Of a DNA stretch of 64,000 nt, positions 8,354 to 16,849 are shown one piece after another (within the stretch, counting starts at the first letter, position 1; each line of letters starts with the position of its first letter). The DNA is from Aminipila butyrica (GTDB lineage Bacteria; Bacillota; Clostridia; Peptostreptococcales; Anaerovoracaceae): positions 1,984,001-2,048,000 of the forward strand of contig NZ_CP048649.1 in assembly GCF_010669305.1 (NCBI RefSeq), given 5' to 3'. A program made the position numbers and the translations under genes. Below the pieces are notes generated by a model that did no database searches, had not been told where the DNA came from, and was given only the letters and a program-made list of their open reading frames with translations.

Positions 8354-10324
8354 CTATATGTTTAACGCAGAGCGCTTCTCCAAGATAATCTTTTCCAATA
8401 GCTCCGCCGATTCCTTGGCATCTGAATTGATGATCAGCTGTCCGCCAGTAAGCTGCTTCATGTCTTCTGTCAGCACTTTAACAGCGACCTTGCTGCCCGT
8501 GATAAACGGCGGCAATCCCAAATGAAGAGGCAGCCCTAGAGCCAGACCGTAAGCACCGTCGGCCAAGGCTTGTTCTTCCAGCCACTGGGCCGCAGACAGC
8601 ACCAGCGGCAGCTGCGGCAAGTCCACGCCCAGCTCTTCCGCCATCTCCGAAGCCACAATTTCCAATCGTCCGATAGCTAGACAGGGACCAAAGTTCAGCA
8701 CAGGCGGGATGCCCAGCTTTTCACAGACAGCTCTCAGCTTAGGCCCTGCCATCTGCGCAGCTTCCGGTGTCATAAGACCGCAGTTTTCGATGCCGCCGGA
8801 GGAGCAGCCCGCAGTCAGCACCAAGATGTCTTTGGCGATCAGCTCCTTGGTCAGCTCTACGCTGAGCACGTCATGCCCGCCAGCAGTCAAGTTGGAGCAG
8901 CCTACCACTCCGGCAAGACCTTTAATCTCCCCTGCGGCAATCAAATCAATCAGCGGCTTCCACTTGCCGCCCAAAAAGGCTTTTAAAGACACTTCGCTGA
9001 CTCCGGTGAGGGTATTATCGTTGCCGTGATCCGGCAGCAAGTTCAGGGGTACGTCTTTGTGAATAGACTTATACGCTCCCATAAGGGCATCAATCAACGG
9101 TTTCCATTCCGCATTAGCCTGGGAGAAATCCAAATTCAGCGCTCCACGCCGCGCGGCATAGGCCTCGACAATTTTGTCGATAATCAGTTCTCCCTGATGG
9201 GCCCTTTCTGTAAAGGGGAACTCCATCAATTCCGCATTGGCTTTTTTAGCTACGCTGTCCAGACAGATTTGTTTAATCTTCAGTTCCTCACAGATGGGTT
9301 CAATGCCCGGCAGGGTGCAGTTGAATTCAGACAACACGGCGTCGATAGCACCGGTAGCCAAAATGGCTTCGCTGGTGTAGTTATTTCCAGCGTGTCCGTC
9401 AAAAATCTCCGTGTAATGGCTTCCTCTCAGCTGCAAATCTTGTCCTACACAGGTACATCCTACCAGTTTAAAGCCTTTAGCCCCTACCGCTTTGGCCTTG
9501 GCCACGGCCTCTGGTTGAATCAGCCTTTCTTGAAGATCTGTAAACATGGAATGCTGATGCCCGGTAATCATAATGTTGATGTAATCCGGATTGATAACCC
9601 GCAGGCCTACCGGTGCAAATCGCAGCTCCGGCTCCCCCAGGAGAACATCATTGAGCAGATTGGTGAGCACAAGTCCGTACAGACCCGTAGAAATACCCAG
9701 TCGCAGACAGTCTACCAGCATGTCCACCGGGTCAGAATTCAGATTGGTAGAACATTTCACCACCCCTCTAAATACTTCAGATTTTGCGCCCCCCGGCAAA
9801 ATGCCCAGTTCCTTCCATTTTTCAAAACGAGGCTTGTAGGCAAGTTTTTCTACCAGCTCCATCTGGACGTATTCTGGTTTGTACAAATCGCTAATCACCG
9901 CGTCAGCTGCCTTCTCCGCCTTTTCATAAAGACTGCTCCCACTAATGTCAAAGAGCTGGCAGAGTCGTTCCAAGGCCTTTTCGCCTTTAATCGGACCTTT
10001 GGCCCTGGCTGTGTTTTTTAAGTTTAAAGCAGTATTTTCCACTACGTGGATATAGCAGCCGGAGCCAGCGGCTACCGCCCGTAAAAAATTTCTGGTGACG
10101 ATGGTATCCGCATTGGCCCCGCAAATTCCTCTAGGTGCATCCGGCGTAATCCGACAGGGTCCATTGGAACACAGCCTGCAACAGACACCTTGCAGCCCAA
10201 AGCCGCATTTCGTGCGCTGGGATTCCACCCGGTGGTGAGACGTTTCCAAGGGCAAGCTGGCTATAAACGCTTCCAAAGGCTTGTCTGCACTTTTACAGGT
10301 ATTACACCCGAAACAGTTATTCAT
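8354..10324 (-). CDS. cooS: Anaerobic (Ni-Fe-S) carbon monoxide dehydrogenase catalytic subunit
   Basis: 656 residues from ATG 10324 (AGGAGG upstream). Oxidises CO with water to CO2, electrons leaving through Fe-S clusters. Cluster D and B cysteines are C40, C48, C49, C52, C57 and C68. Candidate cluster C ligands are the His of ITGHQHS and cysteines in GCTCVG, EFNCTLP, VVGCSN, TAGCSS and NFGPCLA. An additional CFGCNTC sits at residues 4-10. The position usually filled by the AHSDHG histidine relay reads GCYIHVV here, so activity toward CO is likely but not certain. No acetyl-CoA synthase subunit is adjacent, so it is a stand-alone CooS with ferredoxin and flavoprotein partners. Confidence 0.9.
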   Translation of the reverse strand: MNNCFGCNTCKSADKPLEAFIASLPLETSHHRVESQRTKCGFGLQGVCCRLCSNGPCRITPDAPRGICGANADTIVTRNFLRAVAAGSGCYIHVVENTALNLKNTARAKGPIKGEKALERLCQLFDISGSSLYEKAEKAADAVISDLYKPEYVQMELVEKLAYKPRFEKWKELGILPGGAKSEVFRGVVKCSTNLNSDPVDMLVDCLRLGISTGLYGLVLTNLLNDVLLGEPELRFAPVGLRVINPDYINIMITGHQHSMFTDLQERLIQPEAVAKAKAVGAKGFKLVGCTCVGQDLQLRGSHYTEIFDGHAGNNYTSEAILATGAIDAVLSEFNCTLPGIEPICEELKIKQICLDSVAKKANAELMEFPFTERAHQGELIIDKIVEAYAARRGALNLDFSQANAEWKPLIDALMGAYKSIHKDVPLNLLPDHGNDNTLTGVSEVSLKAFLGGKWKPLIDLIAAGEIKGLAGVVGCSNLTAGGHDVLSVELTKELIAKDILVLTAGCSSGGIENCGLMTPEAAQMAGPKLRAVCEKLGIPPVLNFGPCLAIGRLEIVASEMAEELGVDLPQLPLVLSAAQWLEEQALADGAYGLALGLPLHLGLPPFITGSKVAVKVLTEDMKQLTGGQLIINSDAKESAELLEKIILEKRSALNI

Positions 10325-10514
10325 GAACTTCCTCCTTATTCCCACAAACTGGGATTAATTTTCCTTCATTTCTTACTTTCATTTAATTTTTTATAGACTA
10401 AAAGACAAACAATATATAAGGTTACTATATACCACCCTTACTGCTTTCTCTATCATTAATTTGCAATATTCCACAATTTTCTCTCAGCGCAATCGTTTTT
10501 TCCTTCACAAACCT

Positions 10515-10530
10515 ATTGAATTTATTCAAT
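10515..10530. promoter_or_regulatory. FNR/CRP-like palindrome between cooS and speD
   Basis: ATTGAAT-TT-ATTCAAT is a perfect inverted repeat. Its core TTGA-N6-TCAA fits the spacing of FNR/CRP sites. It overlaps the weak -35 (TTATTC, 10522-10527) that pairs at 17 bases with TATACT (10545-10550) before speD, and lies 190 bases upstream of cooS. Which gene it controls is not known. Confidence 0.45.
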
Positions 10531-10575
10531 TTTGTGTTATCTTATATACTGACGTATTTTTAATAAAGAAGGGTT

Positions 10576-11370
10576 GTGGAAAATTACTTGGAAAAAATCA
10601 AATTACATGGATTCAATAATCTGACGAAGACCTTGAGCTTCAATTTATATGATGTGAGCTACACAAAAACCGTTTGTGATAGAAAAGCCTACATTGAGTA
10701 CATTGATGAGGAATACAATGCGCCAAAGCTGACCAATATTCTGGAAAACGTTACCCAAATCATCGGTGCCAACATTTTAAATATCGCCGTGCAGGATTAC
10801 GATCCCCAAGGTGCCAGCGTGACTATTTTAATTTGCGAGGAAAGTGCCCCGCCGTCTCATCATCCCTACACGCTGAACCCCTCTGTGGTGGGTCATCTGG
10901 ACAAAAGCCACATAACAGTTCACACCTATCCAGAATACCATCCGGATAACGGCGTATGCACCTTTCGGGCAGATATTGACGTATCCACCTGCGGTGAAAT
11001 CTCTCCGCTGATGGCTTTAAATTATTTGATTGACAGCTTTGACTCAGACATTATGACTATAGATTATAAAGTGAGAGGTTTTACTCGCGACATAAAGGGA
11101 AACAAGCTCTTTATCGATCACGATATCACCTCCATCCAAGACTACATCGAACGGGAATTCTTAAACATTTACCAGATGATTGACGTAAATGTTTACCAGG
11201 AAAACATCTTCCACACCAAATGCAAGGTGCGGAACTTTCAGTTGGATGATTACCTGTTCAACCTAAAAGAAGAGAACTTAAACGAAAAAGAGTTGAGAAA
11301 AATTACCAATCGGTTGAAAAACGAGATTGATGAAATTTTCTACGGAAGAAACTTGCCTACATTATATTAG
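10576..11370 (+). CDS. speD: S-adenosylmethionine decarboxylase proenzyme (E. coli type)
   Basis: 264 residues if the GTG at 10576 is used. Decarboxylates AdoMet to give the aminopropyl donor for spermidine. The self-cleavage site is LDKSHITVHTYPE: cleavage between K110 and S111 makes the pyruvoyl group. Length and the N-terminal KLHGFNNLTKTLSF match the class 1A bacterial enzyme. The GTG is only 2 bases from GAAGGG (10568-10573); TTG at 10588, giving LEKIKLHGF, is a possible alternative start that would align with the E. coli N-terminus. It is followed by speE, 48 bases away. Confidence 0.93.
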   Translation: MENYLEKIKLHGFNNLTKTLSFNLYDVSYTKTVCDRKAYIEYIDEEYNAPKLTNILENVTQIIGANILNIAVQDYDPQGASVTILICEESAPPSHHPYTLNPSVVGHLDKSHITVHTYPEYHPDNGVCTFRADIDVSTCGEISPLMALNYLIDSFDSDIMTIDYKVRGFTRDIKGNKLFIDHDITSIQDYIEREFLNIYQMIDVNVYQENIFHTKCKVRNFQLDDYLFNLKEENLNEKELRKITNRLKNEIDEIFYGRNLPTLY

Positions 11371-11418
11371 ATACTAGCGATATTAGCGCAATATTAGCAT
11401 TAAAGGAGAACCCTCACT

Positions 11419-12291
11419 ATGATACATGACATGGCAGACCTCTGGTTCCACGAACATCACGTGCTCCACTCCGTTAAATTCGGGCTGAACGTAGAGGAAA
11501 TCCTGCATACGGAACAAACCCCTTTTCAACAGCTGGCTGTCTACCGCAATGACACCTTTGGTGTTTTCATGACTCTGGATGGCTTCATTCAAGTGACAGA
11601 GCGGGACGAATTCATTTACCACGATATGATTTGCCACCCAGCTCTGGCAGTAAATCCAGCTATCAAAAAGGTGCTCATCATCGGCGGCGGCGATGGCGGT
11701 ACAGCCAGAGAAGTGGCTCGCTACCCTCATATCCAGCAAATCGATATGGTGGAAATCGACGGAGCTGTGGTAGAAGCTTGTAAGAAGTATTTACCGTCTA
11801 CTGCTTCGGTGCTGTCTAACGAACCTCGACTGAATCTCATCATCGGCGACGGACTTCAATTTGTAAAAGAAGCGCCAGACGGGGCTTATGACTTGATTTT
11901 AGTGGATTCCACCGACCCCGCAGGGCCTGGTGAAGGCTTATTTACGGTGTCCTTTTATGAAAACTGCTACCGAGCGCTGGCCGAAGATGGCATTCTCATC
12001 AATCAGCACGAATGTGCTTTTCACGCCTTGGACGCGGAACAGATGCAGAAGGCTCACAGCAAAATAAAAAAAGTCTTCCCCATCGCTAAGGTATACGGCT
12101 TCAATATTCCTACCTACGCCACCGGCTATTGGTATTTTGGCTTTGCTTCTAAAAAATACGATCCAGTAGCTCATGTAAAAGCTTCTGAATGGGAAAAGTT
12201 CGGGCTGACGACTAAATATTATAATACGGATATTCACACAGGAGCTTTTGCCCTGCCAAACTATGTCAAAGAAGTTTTAGCCAAAGCCTAG
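11419..12291 (+). CDS. speE: Spermidine synthase (polyamine aminopropyltransferase)
   Basis: 290 residues from ATG 11419 with GGAG upstream. The motif IIGGGDGGTAREVARYP binds decarboxylated AdoMet, MVEIDGAVVEACKKYLP follows, and DSTDPAGPGEGLF contains the catalytic acidic residue and gatekeeping loop. Uses the product of SpeD to convert putrescine to spermidine in the cytoplasm. Pairing with speD in one transcription unit makes the call firm. Confidence 0.96.
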   Translation: MIHDMADLWFHEHHVLHSVKFGLNVEEILHTEQTPFQQLAVYRNDTFGVFMTLDGFIQVTERDEFIYHDMICHPALAVNPAIKKVLIIGGGDGGTAREVARYPHIQQIDMVEIDGAVVEACKKYLPSTASVLSNEPRLNLIIGDGLQFVKEAPDGAYDLILVDSTDPAGPGEGLFTVSFYENCYRALAEDGILINQHECAFHALDAEQMQKAHSKIKKVFPIAKVYGFNIPTYATGYWYFGFASKKYDPVAHVKASEWEKFGLTTKYYNTDIHTGAFALPNYVKEVLAKA

Positions 12292-12421
12292 ACAAGGCGG
12301 TTTACCTGTGATACGATAGCCAAGGTTCCGCATTAAAATCGGTGCCTTGGCTTAAAAACTCAGAAGCATTCAGAGAACGGCAAGCTGAAAACATAAACAA
12401 ACCCCATAACCATAAATTGAA

Positions 12422-12464
12422 TAGGACAGTTCGTAACCATCCTGTCGCTAAACAAAACTAGGAC
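12422..12464 (+). promoter_or_regulatory. preQ1-I riboswitch aptamer
   Basis: P1 is AGGA (12423-12426) with TCCT (12440-12443). The loop contains GTAACC, and the 3' tail AACAAAACTAGGA (12451-12463) can fold back so that AGG pairs with ACC. This matches the Thermoanaerobacter-type preQ1-I aptamer, in which GUAACC and an AACAAAACAAGG tail form the H-type pseudoknot. Genes downstream are a radical SAM enzyme and a 7-deazaguanine transporter, which fits. Confidence 0.82.
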
Positions 12465-12467
12465 CCG

Positions 12468-12521
12468 CCTGCTCGGTTTGAGCAGGATGATTTGTGGTGC
12501 TATGGCACCCTTTTCTTTTTT
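12468..12521 (+). terminator. Riboswitch expression platform (hairpin plus terminator)
   Basis: CCTGCTC-GGTTT-GAGCAGG (12468-12486) is followed by GGTGC-TATG-GCACC (12496-12509) and the T-rich CTTTTCTTTTTT. The second hairpin and T-tract form an intrinsic terminator placed so that ligand-dependent aptamer folding could control read-through. Confidence 0.7.
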
Positions 12522-12601
12522 GCGTTCTATTTTCTTTTGTTCTCTCCTCTGACCGGACTAGTTTGAACTTCCTGACACCATTACATAGAAAGGAAGGCAC
12601 C

Positions 12602-13330
12602 ATGTCCGACAGCAATAATCTAACCCGCTACTCCCTAATCTGCGAAAAAAATCCCCGAGAAATTGTACTTCTGCGAGGCAGCGGCTGCAAATGGCGGCGT
12701 TGCAGGTTCTGCGACTACCACCTGGATTTTCACCCGGACCCCAGCCTGAACTACGAGCTGAACGCTTCGATCCTAAGGCAGGTCACCGGTCAATTTCATC
12801 GGCTGGAAGTCATCAATTCCGGCAGCTTTTCCGATTTAGATTCGGAGACCACAGCCCTTCTTCGGGAAATCTGCATCCATAAAGGAATTCATACACTTTA
12901 TGTGGAGTGCCATTGGCTGGACCGCCACCACATAGCCCCCTTCAAGGAAGCCTTTGCAGCGGCTGGCATCCATGTGGAGGTAAAGGGCGGCATAGAGACC
13001 TTTGATCAGGCTTACCGGGAATCGGTTTTCTGTAAAGGCATTGATACAGACAGTCCCGAGGAAATGGCTCGCTATTACGAGCAAGTCTGCTTGCTTTTTG
13101 GCACTACCGGCCAAACCCAAGCCTCTATGGAACGGGACTTGACGCTGGGCTTGCAGCACTTTAAGCGGGTCTGCATCAACGTGATGACGGAAAACAGTAC
13201 CTCGATAAAACCAGACCAACAAGTCATTGCTCTTTTTCGGGAATATATCTATCCAAAATATCGATTAGAGGACCGAGTGGATATTCTCATGAACAATACT
13301 GATTTTGGCGTAGGAGGAAGCGATGAATAA
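12602..13330 (+). CDS. Radical SAM enzyme, probable queuine/7-deazaguanine salvage (QueL-like candidate)
   Basis: 242 residues from ATG 12602 behind GAAAGGAAGG. Three cysteines near the N-terminus, C29-x4-C34-x2-C37 (GCKWRRCRFCDYH), are placed like a radical SAM cluster but with four rather than three residues in the first gap. The length resembles QueE-sized minimal radical SAM proteins. It overlaps the transporter gene by 8 bases and lies behind a preQ1-I riboswitch. Gut Clostridia contain a radical SAM lyase (QueL) that makes preQ1 from queuine; that function is a context-based inference here. Confidence 0.65.
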   Translation: MSDSNNLTRYSLICEKNPREIVLLRGSGCKWRRCRFCDYHLDFHPDPSLNYELNASILRQVTGQFHRLEVINSGSFSDLDSETTALLREICIHKGIHTLYVECHWLDRHHIAPFKEAFAAAGIHVEVKGGIETFDQAYRESVFCKGIDTDSPEEMARYYEQVCLLFGTTGQTQASMERDLTLGLQHFKRVCINVMTENSTSIKPDQQVIALFREYIYPKYRLEDRVDILMNNTDFGVGGSDE

Positions 13331-14027
13331 CGAATTTATATTGATTACCACCATGATTGTTTTATACTCTGTGGTGCTGCTGTGGTACAAGCTCTTTGGT
13401 CGGACGGGACTTCTATGTTGGATTGTTTTTGCCACTATTGCAGCCAATATCGAAGTCTTGGTCGTAATAGATGCCTTTGGCATGGAGCAGACCTTAGGCA
13501 ACATCATGTTTGCCACCACCTTTATGGTCACCGATATTCTCAGTGAAACAGAAGGAAAGCCCGTAGCAAAAAAAGCGGTGAATGTCGGCATTCTGACCTC
13601 TATTTCTTTCATCGCTGTCAGCCAGGCCTGGCTTCTGTACACCCCTTCAACCAATGACTGGGCTTTTCCCAGTATCCAAGCCGTCTTTTCCAATACACCG
13701 CGGCTGATGTTTGTCAGCCTGGGGGTATACGCCATCGTCCAGCGGTTTGACGTATGGGCCTACAACAAAGTATGGGATATGACAAATCGATTGAGTAACG
13801 ATAGAAAAAAGTACCTGTGGCTGCGAAACAACACCTCTGCCCTGTTGTCTCAACTGCTGAACACCGTACTCTTCACCTTGGGCGCGTTCTGGGGTACTCT
13901 TCCTCTTCATACCCTGCTGAGCATCATGTGCTCCAGCTATATCATTTTTATTGTCACGTCAGTGGCGGACACCCCTTTCGTCTATGCCGCCCGACGAATC
14001 AGCTATACTCTCAAGAGCAATTACTAG
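13323..14027 (+). CDS. yhhQ: Queuosine precursor transporter (YhhQ/QPTR family)
   Basis: 234 residues with about six membrane helices. Landmarks of the VUT/DUF165 family are MFATTFMVTDILSE in the second or third helix and RFDVWAYNKVWDMT in the cytoplasmic loop, then LLNTVLFTLGAFWG. It imports 7-deazapurine precursors of queuosine. The start ATG 13323 lies inside the end of the radical SAM gene, implying coupled translation under the upstream preQ1 riboswitch. Whether it takes preQ0, preQ1 or queuine cannot be read from sequence. Confidence 0.88.
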   Translation: MNNEFILITTMIVLYSVVLLWYKLFGRTGLLCWIVFATIAANIEVLVVIDAFGMEQTLGNIMFATTFMVTDILSETEGKPVAKKAVNVGILTSISFIAVSQAWLLYTPSTNDWAFPSIQAVFSNTPRLMFVSLGVYAIVQRFDVWAYNKVWDMTNRLSNDRKKYLWLRNNTSALLSQLLNTVLFTLGAFWGTLPLHTLLSIMCSSYIIFIVTSVADTPFVYAARRISYTLKSNY

Positions 14028-14030
14028 CAT

Positions 14031-14094
14031 AAAAAAGGAATGACTCTCCGCTCCTCCTCTTCAATCAGAGGGCTCAGCTGAGAATCATTCCTTT
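14031..14094. terminator. Bidirectional terminator between yhhQ and the acyl-CoA ligase gene
   Basis: AAAGGAATGA-(T)-CTC and GAG-(A)-ATCATTCCTTT pair across a loop of about 35 bases that itself contains CAGCTGAG-type pairing. It lies at a convergent junction, with A- and T-tracts on either side. Confidence 0.75.
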
Positions 14095-14102
14095 ATTCGT
14101 TT

Positions 14103-15833
14103 TTATTCTATGGTATTTTCCTGCCGTTTAATTTTATGGGTGGTCGTCTTAACAAACTCTGTCCCACGGACTACAATGTGCCGAACCCGTTTATAGTTGG
14201 GCAGTGTCTGATTCACGTCTGCAATCTTTCCCTTCAAGAGCTGATACACTTTGTCTGCATCCTCCGCGTAACCGAATTCATCTTGAATGGTCTCGTAAGC
14301 CGGACGAATCTGAACGCTGACAGTAGTCTCTCCCGTATCGTCGTTATCGGTGCCGTAGACCATACATTCTTCAATGTATGGAATCTTGCTCAAATATTCC
14401 TCAATCTCCTCTGGATAAATATTCTTGCCGGTCTTCGTGACGATAACATTTTTCTTTCGTCCAGTCAGATAGAGGAAACCATTTTCGTCCACAAAGCCCA
14501 AGTCCCCCGTATGGAACCAGCCATCTTTTAAGACCTCTGCTGTCTTTTCTGGCATGTTATAATATCCCAGCATCACATTTGGACCTTTGAAAATAATTTC
14601 GCCAATGCCATCTTCATTTTCATTGATGAGCTGCAATTGACCGCTGGGTACCACCTGTCCTACGGAACCGGCCTTTGCATATCGGTCGGTAAAATCTGGT
14701 GTTCCAGATACTAGCGGTGCGGCCTCTGTCAGGCCATAGCCCATCACCATTTCTATGCCCAGGTCCTGAAATCCCCGTACAACGTTAGGACTGATGGCGG
14801 CGGCTCCCGTCACCAATAATCTCAGCCGTCCGCCAAAATTAGCATATACGGATTTAAAGATTTTCTTTCGAGCATCAATACCAACCTTTTTTAACGTCTT
14901 GTTCAGTTTAATAGCCATCTTCAGGGCCTTTGTCATATCGGATTTCTCTGCCTGTTTCCAAATCTTGTTGTACATGGATTCAAAGATTAGAGGCACCCCT
15001 ACCAGCAAAGTAGCTTGAGCCTCTGCCAAATTTTTAACCACATATTTAAGGCCCTCATAGAAAGCGATAGAGCCACCCTGAAACAATACCACCATAATGC
15101 CCACTGAAGACTCAAAGGTATGGTGGATAGGCAGGATAGACAGCGCCCGGTCATCCTCTTTCAACTTAACAATGCGGCTGATGTCCTGCACATTGCTGAC
15201 AATGTTCTTATGGCAAAGCATAACCGCCTTTGGCACGTCTGTGGTTCCTGATGTGAACAGCAGCATGCGTACCTCCAAGGGATCAATGACCAGATCCACA
15301 TAACGGCGATCACCCTTCCCCAACATTTTTCGTCCCTCTTCCAGTAGATAATCCAGCGTGTTTTCCTGATCCGCCTGTACCTTCTTGGTATAAACTTCCA
15401 TTTGAAACTTATGTGGAATCTCTACATCCCGAAAAACATTTTTATAGGCAGACGTGTAAAAAACAGCTTTGCAGCCAGCAGTAGTCAGCAAGTTCACAAT
15501 CTCTTCTTTGCTCAGTTCCTTATCCAAGGGCACCACTTTGCCCACGCCGTTTACCACCGCAAAATAAGCCACCATCCACGCGTAACAGTTCTCTCCGATG
15601 ACGGCGATATTTTCACCTTCCATGCCCATGTCCAGCAATTTAGTACCCAGCGCATCCACATCATCCTTCAAGGTAATAAAGTTGACTTCCCTGTAGGGTC
15701 CGCCCTTTTCTTCTTTATATAAAAACGCTGGCTTCTTGCCAAATAACTCCTTGCAGGTGGTCAACATCTCTTTCAACGTATCGATGTCTCTTACATGGTG
15801 CAGCTTGTTCTTATATATATTTTCATATATCAT
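14103..15833 (-). CDS. AMP-forming acyl-CoA synthetase (FadD-like)
   Basis: 576 residues, ATG 15833 with GGAGG upstream. ANL-superfamily motifs: TSGTTDVPKAVML (about 194-206, ATP loop), GYGLTEAAPLVSG (A5), GWFHTGDLGFVDENGFLYLT (A7-A8) and RKKNVIVTKTGKNIYPEEIE (A8-A10 hinge and catalytic Lys region). Activates a carboxylic acid to its acyl-CoA through an acyl-AMP. The length and motifs resemble bacterial long-chain fatty acid ligases, but chain-length preference is unproven. It is monocistronic and divergent from deoD. Confidence 0.88.
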   Translation of the reverse strand: MIYENIYKNKLHHVRDIDTLKEMLTTCKELFGKKPAFLYKEEKGGPYREVNFITLKDDVDALGTKLLDMGMEGENIAVIGENCYAWMVAYFAVVNGVGKVVPLDKELSKEEIVNLLTTAGCKAVFYTSAYKNVFRDVEIPHKFQMEVYTKKVQADQENTLDYLLEEGRKMLGKGDRRYVDLVIDPLEVRMLLFTSGTTDVPKAVMLCHKNIVSNVQDISRIVKLKEDDRALSILPIHHTFESSVGIMVVLFQGGSIAFYEGLKYVVKNLAEAQATLLVGVPLIFESMYNKIWKQAEKSDMTKALKMAIKLNKTLKKVGIDARKKIFKSVYANFGGRLRLLVTGAAAISPNVVRGFQDLGIEMVMGYGLTEAAPLVSGTPDFTDRYAKAGSVGQVVPSGQLQLINENEDGIGEIIFKGPNVMLGYYNMPEKTAEVLKDGWFHTGDLGFVDENGFLYLTGRKKNVIVTKTGKNIYPEEIEEYLSKIPYIEECMVYGTDNDDTGETTVSVQIRPAYETIQDEFGYAEDADKVYQLLKGKIADVNQTLPNYKRVRHIVVRGTEFVKTTTHKIKRQENTIE

Positions 15834-16028
15834 TTCGGGCCTCCAATTATACGAAATTTATGGTATACTAGATGTATATTGTGGTACAATTCTTATGTTT
15901 TTATAAGCCTGCACCATAAACTTAGTATGGCACAGGTACGGTGTAAAATCAATATTTATTTTGATATTACATAATGCAATTTTTAAAACCACATTACTGT
16001 CATTTACAAGAGAGAAAGGAAAATCATT

Positions 16029-16733
16029 ATGAGCACACACATCAATGCAGCTAAAAGAGGAGATATTGCCGAATCCGTTCTGCTGCCTGGCGATCCTCTG
16101 CGAGCCAAGTTTATTGCGGAAAACTTTTTGGACAGTCCGAAACTGTACAACGCCATTCGAGGCATGTTTGGCTACACAGGTACTTATAAGGGAGTTCCTG
16201 TTTCCGTTCAGGGTACAGGCATGGGCATGCCTTCCATGGGCATCTACTCCTGGGAACTGATTACCGAATACGGCGTTCAAAACCTGATTCGAGTAGGTAC
16301 AGCTGGCTCCTTTCACGAAGATGTAAAGATTGGCGACGTCGTTCTTGGTGTATCTGCTTCCACAGATTCCAATTACATCCATGCCTTCGACATTCCTGGC
16401 ACTTATGCTCCAAATGCCAGTTGGGACTTGCTGCTGAAAGCCCAGGAAGCCCACAAGGATTTAAACATCTCCTTAAAAGCCGGAAATATCGTCTCCTGTG
16501 ACGTCTTTTATGAATTCGGTGACTGGTGGAAGAAGTGGGCTAAAATGAACGTGCTGGCTGTAGAAATGGAAGCCGCTGCCCTGTATATGAACGCCGCCTA
16601 TAACAAGGTCAACGCCCTGGCCATGGTGACTATCAGCGATCATTTCATCACTGGCGAACATTCTACCAGCGAAGAACGGCAGCATTCCTTCACCGACATG
16701 ATGAAGCTGGCCCTGGAAGTTTGCGTTAAATAA
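16029..16733 (+). CDS. deoD: Purine-nucleoside phosphorylase, DeoD type
   Basis: 234 residues from ATG 16029. Family landmarks: N-terminal THINAAKRGDIAESVLLPGDPLRAKFIAE (phosphate-binding GDPLRA), GTGMGMPSMGIYSWEL, IRVGTAGSFH, the substrate-binding AVEMEAAALY and SDHFITGE with the catalytic Asp. Hexameric enzyme that splits purine (deoxy)nucleosides with phosphate. Length matches E. coli DeoD. It is a single gene with its own terminator. Confidence 0.96.
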   Translation: MSTHINAAKRGDIAESVLLPGDPLRAKFIAENFLDSPKLYNAIRGMFGYTGTYKGVPVSVQGTGMGMPSMGIYSWELITEYGVQNLIRVGTAGSFHEDVKIGDVVLGVSASTDSNYIHAFDIPGTYAPNASWDLLLKAQEAHKDLNISLKAGNIVSCDVFYEFGDWWKKWAKMNVLAVEMEAAALYMNAAYNKVNALAMVTISDHFITGEHSTSEERQHSFTDMMKLALEVCVK

Positions 16734-16768
16734 TTCTTATGGGTCAACGATCCTTTAACCGATAGAAC

Positions 16769-16812
16769 AAAAGCATGAAGCTCCTAAATAAGGAACGTCA
16801 TGCTTTTCTTTT
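16769..16812 (+). terminator. Terminator after deoD
   Basis: AAAAGCATGA pairs with TCATGCTTTT, with an inner hairpin from CTCCTAAATAAGGA-type pairing, and CTTTTATTT follows. Confidence 0.85.
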
Positions 16813-16849
16813 ATTTGATGAACAAACGTATATTAATCCTAGGCATTTC

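Larger units (their letters stand above)
12292..12601 (+). other. Leader region carrying the preQ1 riboswitch
   Basis: About 310 bases after speE. The first 130 bases show no clear signal beyond what may be the promoter; 12422-12521 holds the aptamer and expression platform annotated separately; the remaining 80 bases lead to the radical SAM start. Confidence 0.6.

Noticed and set aside
9026..10021. 331-codon open frame on the plus strand inside cooS
   Set aside because: It is antisense to a confidently assigned gene, has no ribosome site and its translation resembles no family.
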